Positions 32,262-44,200 of a stretch of DNA of 64,000 bases are shown here, piece after piece; the first letter of the stretch is position 1; each line of letters begins with the position of its first letter. Source of the stretch: Ptychodera flava. Taxonomy: Eukaryota; Hemichordata; Enteropneusta; Ptychoderidae. A model generated the notes under the pieces. It made no database searches. It was given only the letters and a program-made list of their open reading frames with translations, and was not told the DNA's origin. A program made the position numbers and the translations under genes. The stretch covers positions 37,232,793-37,296,792 of the forward strand of contig NC_091933.1 in assembly GCF_041260155.1 (NCBI RefSeq), in the 5' to 3' direction.

Positions 32262-35200
32262 CATCAGCTTCAGCTTCTGCTTTGGAATTTCCAGTCACGG
32301 GACAATGGACTGCATTTAGCTTGTGGGGCCATGGAGAGGTCACACTTGCTCGGCCTAGGTGATTCAATGGGGAAGTATTTCTACGAAATTTGTCACTTTT
32401 CTACAGAATCTGTGAGTCGGTGCTGGGTGGATGCTGTACTTTAGACCGTATACACACAGTCTTGTGTGTAGTGAGGCATTTAAGGCAGTACAGCTTAAGT
32501 CAAAAAAGGTCAATGACACTGAAAAGAAACTAATAGCATGTGTGTGTGTTATGTGTATACGCATAGGTGTGTGGTACCTTTCAGATTAAAAGTTTGAATA
32601 CAATGATTTACAGGAATGTCATTAACAAAGGAAATGAGATCAGAGAGTGACGCTCTTACAAGTCTACTCCAGACGAGTGGAACCTAACTTTATTTATTAC
32701 ATAAAACACCCTATGAAACAGAGGTGAATATTCTTGGTATATGTTGATCATGAATCTCAATACCAAAGGAAATATGACTGTGAAAGCTATGGACTCACAT
32801 TTCACCACCAGGAAGTTGTACCACACATGAAAAAAATCTGTAAACTCTGTTACAAAATATTGATTAAAGAGACTTTTTTTAATGATAATTTTGGGCTAGT
32901 GTCTTTTAATTTCTATTTTAAGGAACTGAAATCATGGTGTTTTTGGTTTCTTGAATGTCACATTGCAATGACTCTCTGACATTTCGTCAGGAACGCAGGG
33001 AGGATCCATCGTTCATTCATGACTCGCCCACATACGCAATGTTACTATAGAGGGGTACAATGAACGACTGGAGTGTGACGTACATTACCTCAGTGCATGT
33101 ATGGTATCAGTTACAGTCCAGTATTACATCATATTGCCCATTGATACACAGGCTGCCAAGCTTATTGGACAGTGCCTCACAGCATACAGGTATTCAATAA
33201 ATAAGGGTATTCAATTAATTTGAGTTAAGGGTGTTAAAGAACAATCAACAACCTGGCAAACCTGGAGAATACAGAGGTAGTGCCACGTTGTAGTACAATT
33301 AACATTATCTTAGGGGGTTTTCATAGTTATTCACAATTATTGGCACCCCCAGACAGGCATTGATTTTTACCACAGGATGTGGTCCAGTGGTCTTCAGATG
33401 TGCCAACAACCCTGGACCGTTGTAGGTCCAATTACCAATTTGTCAGTAATATGCTTGTCTTAGGGGGCCTTTCTTCACAAAATAGAAACCTGCCACCTAG
33501 TTTGCTGTGTAATTTTCATACAACCCAACATATTTCAACCTCACTGGGTAGTGTGATAATATACACAGCATGCCATAAAGGAATTTCACTTGCTGAAGCA
33601 GACCTTCAACTGTATTCTGTTTGCCTGAAATATTACATGGATGTGTAAATTACAAATAGGAAGCTCACTAACAGGAGCTCTGTCATGTTAATCTCAAAGA
33701 CCACACTTCCCACTTTCATTTCCCTGCCAGATCATGAACATTTAATGACTGTGACATTTCATAGAGGCAATATTACCTGAAATCAACAGAGGTCTTCCCT
33801 TTTGTTTGTACATTTCCATTTGACAAATTTCCAAGTACCGTAATATCGTTATCTTTGATAATTTAGTGCTGATGATCCTCGGAGAGTTTGCACTCGTTGA
33901 TATCATGTGATATCATGTGAGTAATTCGAATAAGAAAATCCAGCTGAGTGGGAGGAAGTAACCAAAAACAATGGTTTTGAGGTGTGTGCCCTTCAAGCTG
34001 GGAATTTATCATATTTTACCCAAGACTTCACAAAGAGGATTACGCAGACGGTCTTGCAAAACAGCACTACTTCATGGTCATCTGCTGAAAGTTGTGACTG
34101 AGTGGGTAGAAGTAAAACAAAAGGTGATGGTGTCATCTCTCATCTGATGATGTCATTACTGCACGTGCTTCAGGATAGGAAGTCAACTTGTTTAATTAAC
34201 GTAGCCTTAGCCGTGGCTGAGAGTAGACTGGGAAAAAAACGGAAACAATATAACTGGCATCAGTAATGTTTTGTTGACATGGGAAGTACGGCATGTGCAT
34301 TGTGACACCCTTGATTCGTTTATTATGCCGAAGAATCAGCCCCTTGCTTAAACAGAAGTCCAATAGAGGTGTGGTTAACTTTGTAGCGGCTGAATTTGAT
34401 GTGAATTTTTAACTGACACCCTAACATACCATTCTGTCAGCGATGTAACCATGAGCAGAAAGAAACCAAGAACACTTCAAGTTCTGCAAAAACCCCGGGT
34501 ACTTTCATTTGGTTCCACGTCAGTTTTTACAGTGGCGCGAGGTACAAAGTGTTTGATATCAACAACCACTTGGACTTTGCGAATCTGACGTCAACTAGTC
34601 AGGTCACAAGGACGTCCTATAGTGGTGACACAGCAAATTCTAATACTGTTAATGTGCAAAGTTCAATGTACACTGATAAGTTATGTACGTCAGTCACCAG
34701 GCTACAAAAACATTGCTCCCAATACATTCACATCTCCAAAAATAGGTCCTGTTATTAAAGTATCTCAGGATTTTTATCAGTGATTCCAAAACCTTTAACA
34801 ACGATGCTTAAATAACATTGCTACATTGTATTGTTTGATGTCCAGATAATTTAATACCATAAAAAGCATATGATTTCTTTAAATGCGCATGTGCACTTAC
34901 ATATGAAACAGAGATAAATTATTGCAAAAAATAATAGACATATGACATTTCTTATTCCCAAAGTCTACTATTAATACACGTGTTCCAACATTGAATTACA
35001 TTTCCATCATATTACAACAGCAATCACGGGTGCTGACAATACATACACAAAACCCATTGGTACTACTAGTATTTCCGATTATTAAACTTGTGCACAATCA
35101 TCAAACTCTGCTTGACAATGGAAGTGAAACAAAACAACTGGAACAAACTATTTATAGAAGTTAATTTACATTTAACAGAAGTTTTCTTCTCGTCATGCTG

Positions 35201-38200
35201 AACATCCCCTATGGTGGGTAAGTTTCTATCTACAAAACTGTCGGCCAATATATCATTGGCACACTAGCTTCCCCATTGATGGTCTAATAATGAGCCTACC
35301 TCTATACCTGTTCTCAGGAGTACCACATTATGACCTAACTGATCATATCATATTCAACCTCTCTCCAAAAAAATATTATAAACAAGCATAATCGATGCTT
35401 TGCGCTTGCCATCACATGTCTGGTGCAGACTTTTCATGACTACATTTCCAGTGGACAGCTGCATTTCAACTAATTTTGTTTTCATCTGTTTTGATGTTTA
35501 TTTCCCAGTAACAATGTAATCATATGAGCAATTAAATGAAATATATACATCCGTCTTACTAATAGACAATGTGGGTATTTGATATAGACGTGCTCACCCT
35601 TACAGTTAGGACTTTCAGCAAATTGCTCAAAACTTAACCATTATAAAACTTACAAATCTACAGCAATACATGTATGCAAGTGTTCTCCTTTGCATGTATA
35701 GTTACTTCTTACGACAAACTCTATCCATTGTTCAATCACTGCCAATATCTGCCATGCTCCATTCTCTTGACAAGTTCACATGGACAATTTCTCAAAGACC
35801 TTACTAAGCACGGTAAACCACCAAATGCTAAAAGTACAGTTTTATGTCCTGCTTCTGTCATTCTCTGACTCAAAGTATTTGTCTGACAACAAAACCTCCA
35901 TGACTGTGTCAGAGGGTTTGTCAAAAGTATCAAGAATAACATCATTTAGCAGATTTGAATGGGAAGAAATAATTTACAGAAAACAAGTGATGAATACAAT
36001 GATTGGTGTGAAAGTAATGCTGAGGAAGAAAAACAACTCAATAGGACTACTCTCCCTGCTGTATAGTGCTAAAAAGATTTTACTGCAATGATTAAAAGAG
36101 GCTTTTAGTTAACACAGTGTTTCATCCCTACAGCCAGGATTGTAATAGTCAAACACTGAAAGGAAGGGGTGAGGTTGGGATGAAATGAGATGCCATCAAA
36201 TCATGCCATCTCCTGATAATATACTTTGCTATGGATTTCAACATCCAAAAAAATCCCAAAGCCCTCCCTTTCAATGTGGGGAGGGCATAAATACCCCCTT
36301 TATGTAGTACTCTGAATGAAACACTGTGATATTTCAATATTGCAGAACGTTTACTCTGCCTCTTAACCCCTACATGCATGGTCTTTCACCAAGAGAAAAA
36401 TGCTGATAAAAGGGTGCCATAAATAGAATGAGTGACGGAGATTTCATTGTTGAAAGAACAAGGTTAAGTACATGGTCTTTGGAATTGATCATTATGAATT
36501 GATTTCTACAACACGGATTCAAATAAAGACAAAGTGAACTTAACATTGAAATTACAAAAAATTTCCTGTCTCCTCTACTTGTCAACAGTCAAAAAATTTC
36601 AAATGCACACCTCTGATGGCCTCCTTTGACTGATTATTTGAAAATGGCCTGTTTTGAAAAACATAATAATAAATCTCTGGTGATTATATATTGTCTTTCT
36701 GTCTCTTAACTCAGTTTTTATTTTCCAAACAAAAAGCTGTCACTGTTGAAATTATTTTGGACATTACTGTACTGCATATTGATTTATGTTATTTCTCTAC
36801 CTACACCTCTCTTGAAGAACCTGTATTCAGCTTGTCAAAACAGACTGCAAAGATAATGGATCCACTGAGGTTGTTTAATACACACTTGGTCTGGACATTT
36901 ACTCAGACTGTCAAGAATGGCAATTTGAGCAGGCTGTGTTGACAAGCTGGATACAAGGCATTTCAAAATAACCTTTAGAAACCTACACTGAAACACGGAA
37001 CAAAAAATTCCTCAAAAAAATCACAGCTTCCATTCCACTTATCATTGCTTGTCATGATCTCAGAATTTAATTCCAAAAACATGTTTTGAGGAAATGCTTG
37101 ACACAAGTACCTTATACACAGGGAGCATCAGGCAATTGTAAATACACAGAACTATATGTAAAATCAGAATAATTAAACCTCTGTAAGTGTTTCACTCTTC
37201 GAAAGATCTCAAAATCAAAAATTTGACAAGTATTGGCCATAAAGTTAACACAGCATATTGGGTCAAAGGTCAATTTATTTATAGAGGTGGACAACTTTAT
37301 AAAATTCCGTATGTACTGAATGTAAGATATTAAGATAGGTCTAACACCTGCCATAGCAGAGTTGCCTTCATGAAAATGTCCAAGATTGTAGTTGAGACTT
37401 GCTTTAGCAGGGTTGCCTGAGTAGAAATGTGTAAGATTGTAGTTGAGCGATCAAAATCACTAAAGCCATGGGAAGGATCACATAATTTAACAACAAATTG
37501 ATAGTATATAGTCATATAGTTCAATGGGAGGTAGCAAAACATACTGCTATATTAAGGTATACATTCTCAATGAATCAAAAATATACTGAATTGTGGTTGG
37601 CATTTCTCTCAAAGATTTCATAAAAATTACAAAACAGATAAATTCTGACTAATCAGAGGGAGTTTTCTGCTCTCAGCAAGATCTTGTAAACATGGAAGAT
37701 CCTGCACTTTGCAATTGCTCCAACTGACTGTTGAATTCTCTGAAGGTTATGGAATGTCACAAAAAATGTCAAAAAGAAAAAGACTACAGCCAAAGAGAGC
37801 AACTTGACATGGTGAAGGACTGAGATTGTAATATAGCAGTCACTGATCACTTATGCCAAGACTAGTAAAGTCAAACGTGTTACTTTGATTGTATAGTTGT
37901 TTTTTTGTCATTCAACAGATACATACATGTGTGTATTTGTGCATCTACATCACAAACACACAGAGCTGAACAAAATATCACTTTCAAAGGTTTAATAGTC
38001 CTACCAAAATTATCATTGGCTGTTGTTTTTGAATACATTGATAAATACATGATTTAGTGTTGCCATGAAATTCAACATTAATGCATCAGCGTTAAACCTA
38101 GATCTGTCACACACATAGAACTTTGAGCCCTTACATGTAACACCTTACACCTACTGTACACCAAACAAAGCATGGTTTGTATCATGTCGCCGAGCAACGC

Positions 38201-38297
38201 ACAAAGTTGAGATGTCAGAGGGCAAAGTTCACCCAGATTGTCCAGGAATTCGTCATGTCAAACCGTATCGGTGAAACATATGATGTGTCCCATGACA
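32262..38297. other. Convergent intergenic region between ATP23 and the optineurin-like gene
   Basis: It must contain the 3' UTRs of both genes; neither poly(A) site can be fixed by eye. Candidate signals are AATAAA near 33187 (plus) and its complement TTTATT near 37273 (minus). A short tandem duplication around GTTGCCT.CA.TGAAAATG / AAGATTGTAGTTGAG lies at about 37352-37446. An ATG at 34452 in good context opens only 45 codons and is not recognised. Confidence 0.5.
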
Positions 38298-41200
38298 TCA
38301 GATGATGCAGTCCAGAATGTGGATCTGCAAAGTGTCCATGTCAGGATAGCTTTGTTCACACTTCGGACAGACAAATTCTGGATTGTGGGCAGCTTGGTGT
38401 TCATAGCTTCCTCCCTGAAACAGGAAGAAAAAAAATAACTTCATCAGAATTTATTTTTGTCTGATAAGATGTGTAACTGTTGAACAACTTTTCCTCATAT
38501 TTTTGCTGTTTTTTCCAACTTTCAGGCCTATGTAGGTCACTATCACTGAATTCACTTCTGCTGGGATTTTCTGAACTCATGTCTTCCCTGTTCCTATCTG
38601 TACAAAGCCTCCACAGTCAGCAGGGATTGTTTTTCAAATAAGGAAATCCTCCTGTTACAGAATTCACATAATGGATTCAAGTTTTGACCTCGAAAGCCAT
38701 CTTTGCCCCAAAGTTTCCTAAAGATCTATTTCTGTCCAATTGGGTCACCTTACAAATGGAAGGAAATGCTATTAAGTTCAGTATTCCAAAATATCCTATG
38801 TCTGCCCATGCCAAAAATGTATGAAAATATCTGCTTGAAGTCAAAAAAGACATTTCACACTGTAGATTTACAGTACATGTATGTATTTGACAGGTTGAGA
38901 AATTGAGGAGAGTAAACTCTTATTCTATTTTCTTACCTGATTTGCCTCAGCTCCTTCTCCTCTTGCGATCAAGATATTTCCCCCTCTGTGATCATCCTGG
39001 TGACCCATTCCATCAGCTATACCAACCACGCCACCACGAACATCCCTACCTGGTCGATCAATGCCTTCACCATCGGGGTATAAGCCTGCCGGATACATGT
39101 AGCCACGCCCTGGCTGCTGGAATCCAGCCCGTCCTCCAGGGTGCGCGCCTCCGTGTCGCCTCTGCATCTCCACAAGCTGGTTGTTGGTGTAGGTGTTCAG
39201 CTCGTCTTGCAGTTGTTGATTTTCCAGGCGCAGCTGCATCATCTCTTGCATCATTGCCTCTTTGTCGCCATGAGCCTTCTCCCTGGCCTCTCTCTCCGCT
39301 TGGAAGTCAGCTTGAAATATGTCAGCCTGGCAACACAAATGAAAATAAATAAACAACGATACATAAAAAATAGTACATTTGATACCTTGTCTGTTGCTCC
39401 ATGCTCTCGTTTTTACAACCTTTGCTATTTTTATGAACAGAACCTTTCTTTCATTTCATTTGCTCTCCTGATGTTTCAGTAGAGACCCTGAATGATCAAA
39501 CACGTATTTGCCAAAGCTACGTTTACAGCAGAATTTTTATCATCAATACTCAGAGATAAACTGTTTCCTATTGCTATAAAGTGTCTGCCTTACCTGAGCT
39601 TTGAGCACAGGTATGGTGTCTAGTTCTCCTTGGACTGTCATTAATTTATTCCTAAGTTCCTTGATTTCATCCTCTTTGGCTGCGATGGCTTCATCTGCAG
39701 ACACTAACTGGGCTGTCAAGTTATCGATCCTGGCATCCTTGTCCTGGATAACCCTTGGGTCAGCTCCACCCTGTGGATGAAAACAAGTACATTACGATTT
39801 CCCTTCACAGATACTGAAAGTCCCTTTTCCACAGAAATCCACCAGTTGTCACAACACATGTTATAATTAATCATGAAATCTGAGACAAAACATGGTCTTC
39901 TGCATGATAGCTACGCACACAAGTTACATCATGTCACAATCATCTTATCACAGGTATGAAGAAAGTTTTATCCGTACCTTTCCTCCCTTCTCCATGAATT
40001 CATTGTGTGTTTTCCACAGACTTTCATACTCTGTAGCAAGCCTGGAATGCTGGGCCCTCAGCTCCTTCACGTTTGCCCTGAAGGGGAAAAGTAAAAAAAA
40101 AGACTCCTTAGCAGATCTCTGTACATCATTATACACACTCACCCAGACACACATACACACGCTCTTACACACAAACAAAATGTCTCATTGCAAAAGCAAG
40201 AAACTTCAAAATAACACTTACAGGCAGCTGACACATGCCGCATATTTGTTGTAGTCTATTTACTATTAAGTGTTCAAAGATAAAAATCCTGTTTGTGTTA
40301 TGTGCAGTTCATCATCGCTTACCTTTCTTGTGCACAGGCATGTCTCTCTGCTTTCAAAGTCTCATCATAACTCTGCATTTCAATCCTCAATGAATCAATG
40401 AGAGAAGAGTCTTTTTTGCACCGCTCATCATACTCCTCTGTTAAGATTAAAACCTGCCTCTCTGCTTCAGTCATTCTGCATAGTATAGAAAAGAACGTAA
40501 ATCAGAATTTGACCAAAAATTCTAAAAGTATCATTTGGAAACATAATAAGGCATCACAAAATAACACATTGAACAAGGACTCCTCTCAAATACTCATTGT
40601 GCTGACTCTACACACAAGGTAAAATTATGCCATTTTGTCATGAGTATACTTTGAAAATTACAAAAGATTATTTATACCGAGATAAAAACTCCATTTTTCA
40701 AAAGTATAAACTGAACCACTCAATCCACCATCATGGCTGATTGGCACTATCCCCGCATAGATTTTTTATTTCACAGATGGTCTACTTTCCATGAAATATA
40801 AATCATATCATAACCACTAAAGTTTGCCCATGTTTTCCTCCCATGATCAGTTTTAGCCTCAACACATTACGTGTACGTACTTGTGCCTGTAATTCTTCAC
40901 TTTTTCTCCGGCCTCCTTCAGTTTCTCCTCTGTGTCACGAAGCTCATTGACAAGTGACAGAACCTGTGATTTCAGTCCCTGTATGTCATCACCAGTATTC
41001 TCAAGACTTGTATGGTCCTGAAGCAAAATGGCCAGTATACAAAAAGTTTATAAGACTACATCTCAGAATCTCTGGCAAAATACTTTCTGTGATGAATTCA
41101 TCTAAACACATCCTCAACACAGAATATTCTACATAAATACTTGGGTGTACAAACAAGAGATACATGGTAATATTTGTGTCTCTAGTTTTCCATTGGAATA

Positions 41201-44200
41201 TTTCCTGTTTAACAGCAATTTGTTCTGATGAAAATCATCAACTTGATGTTATGTAATATGATATTACAAAAATTCAAATGAAAAAATGAAAGTGATTCAT
41301 TCTTTCGGAAACATTTGTATTCCGGTGAGTAAGTTTTCAGTACCTTGTGTGCTGTAACTGTAGATATTTATAGTGATCACTCTCCAAGTAGTCTAACAAT
41401 ATATTACAATATCTTTCATCAAATATTTTAGTACTGATCATTCCCTACAGGTATTCTGTACTTTCTGTCTCTTCATTGCACATCATTTTTTTGTTATGGG
41501 TAGTTAGCCCCCTGGACTACCGACAGGACACTTAGCCTAGCCATGCCATACTACTTACCTAGGCCAAACTTGTGGGAGGGGAAATGTCTGTGTGGTGAGG
41601 TGAGTGTCTGGGGGTTACTGTCCTAATACCATGACTATTTGGTTTAATATGAAAGCCATGTCTACTTTTATGTCAAACAAAAATACATACACAATAAGAA
41701 GGTCAAAGTCCATGATATATCAATTAAAGGCACTACAAAAACACTTAAGTTGTCATTAGCCTTTATTTTCCCGTACCTGTTTTTCATTGGCTGTTTTCAC
41801 TTGGGCTGACAATTCATCGATTTGTTTAAGCAGGCGGTTCACTGCCGTTTGGTGTTCCTGTTTCAGCTGGGATACCCTGCTATCATGTGTGGATGTGTTG
41901 GATTGAAGTTTCACCTGTGCATCCCTAAACTTCACCTCCAGCTGTTGCCTTTGGTTTTGCTCTTGACTCAACAGATGCATATACTCATCCACTTTCTCTC
42001 TCTCTGACTGCAGTTGAACCAGCAGGTCCCGCACAGTGTGCTCTGTCTTGGCTTTCTGTTTGCTGTCACTTCTGGTCATTTCTCTTCTCCCACTCCCTGT
42101 AATGTCCTCTGGCACAGTGCTGGCCACAATTGCCTGTTGCCTTTCATCTCTCTCAACCATGCAGTACTCAGTTTGCATCTGTCCCGCAGAACTCTCCAGT
42201 TCTCGGAAGTTGTGCAGCCCGCTCTCCGGAGGACTTCCAGATGCCTGATATCCTTCCAGTCTAGCCTGGAGTTCATTGTTCATTGCAACCAAATCCTGTT
42301 TTTCAATATTCAGTCTCATTGACATCTCTTTGGTTCTCTGGGACTCTGTTTGTGTGTTTGTCAGGGCATTCTCTAACTTCTCCACCTGAGCGTTCAGGTC
42401 TTCATTATCTGCTTGTAACTGGGATTTGATCTCTTGTACTTGTTTACAATCATCCATTAATTGTTGGATTTGTGACTTGTAAAGTTCCACTTCACTCTTT
42501 CCATCTGATTCATGTTCTGAACTCCTGCTCGTTAATAACTGCAATCATGAAATGGTAATGATTTAGACATGTTACAACAAATTAAATCCTGCTCCTACCA
42601 CACATGTATCTTTGATGATCTTCTCAAGTCATAATGATATAGTCCAACACAATTTCCTACACTGAATGCTCTTGTTTACTAGTTTTCAAAACACCATGAA
42701 AATCATTTTTGCAATATTAGACATACATGTAATGACATTAGGAATGACAACTTTCACTCATTACCTTGTAACATTTTTAAAAAATACAATAAAAAAGTTT
42801 CTCAGGTGTACCTGTGGCATGAAGGTTCATTTTGGATTTTAACAGCATAATTTCCCATGTCCCTGGGCAAGAGCAATGCTACGAACATTAAAACTTACGG
42901 GTTAATAGGGAAAAATAATTTAGGAAAAATAAAACTGAAAGAAGATTAAAAAGGCAATATGTTCAACACCAAACAACATGAGAATAGTCCTTGACAATAA
43001 ACTGGTATACCTTTTCAATTTCAGTATCTTTTGCTTCGAGTCTTCTCTTCATGCCACCCAACTCTAATGTTAGGGTGTCAATCGTTTTTTCCAACCTGGA
43101 ATTTTTAGCATGCAGTTCTTTCTTGATTTTCTCAAGTTCATCAATCTGTGACACTAATTCTTCTCTGACTGCTTCACCCTGCAGATGAATCAAATGAAAT
43201 AAGTCAGCTACAAGGGATTCCCGTATAACGTTCTTGTGACTGGGATTTTCATGCGTTGCAATTCAAAACCGTGGAGAGGTTTACGCAAATGAAAAGGAAC
43301 GGTATGGGTAGACCTTGGCCACTAATACAGGTCATGACAGAAAACAACATCTTGAAGATGTCTCTTTGATATGGAGAAAGTGCTGAGTCTTTTGCTAAAC
43401 TGCTTTCTAACATTACATTGGTCTACCTTCAACGTTGGCCTATCAATAACTTAAATTATTCAATATCTGTTGCTCTAACTTCTTTGACAAAGTCTTATGA
43501 TGATAATCTATGCCATTTTTTCATCAATCCTGGCATCCTAGCTCTTAAGCTAGCCGCCGTTCTCAATCCCAGGATCGCGCATTAGTGGGTACTCCACCCT
43601 GTCAACATAGTATCGTTTTCATTGTTTTGCGTCAAACACCGCTATATTAGTAGATTTACAAACATAAATTCACGTCGAACGTCGATGAGCACGTCGGAGT
43701 ACGTACATTTTGGCATGAGGTGTTTTCACCATACTTGGTGCGTTCGAGTTACAGATTTCACCGATTCCAGCAGTGTGTCGCTTGGCGCCGGATGCAGACA
43801 GTGTCCTCGACCATCTTCCCCCCATACTGTCTATGCCTCGATCCACAAAATTACAAGTCAATATACTGGTATGCAAAAAACACGATCTGTATCGTTCGAA
43901 TCTCTCAAATTCTTAGAAGTAATGTTTTATTAAATTTGGAAACATCGGTGTCGAAATAAAATAAAATGAGTATTTCCTGAAGATTGAACCATGATCCCGA
44001 CGTACTCAAGCAGCCCAACGTAAAACTTTTATGAGGCCAAGATGGCGGTCAGAAGTAAGAAAACAAGTCCAGATCATCGTGCATTACATTATTTGCCAAT
44101 TTGTGTACCGAGACTTCGTTTGAATTGTAACCAAAAAAGTACAAAAATCAGATGCATTTCGAAAACTCGGACAGGGAATCTCGTAAATTTCTCAGACGTA

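Noticed and set aside
34452..34590. ATG in good context (MSRKKPRTLQVL...) as a small gene
   Set aside because: Only about 45 codons, no relative recognised and no supported exon partner.
38903..39352. 149-codon plus-strand frame opposite the UBAN exon
   Set aside because: Shadow of the real minus-strand exon 38937-39326.
41756..42544. Single-exon 262-aa coiled-coil gene
   Set aside because: It is one internal exon (41777-42538) of the optineurin-like gene with acceptor and donor at its borders.
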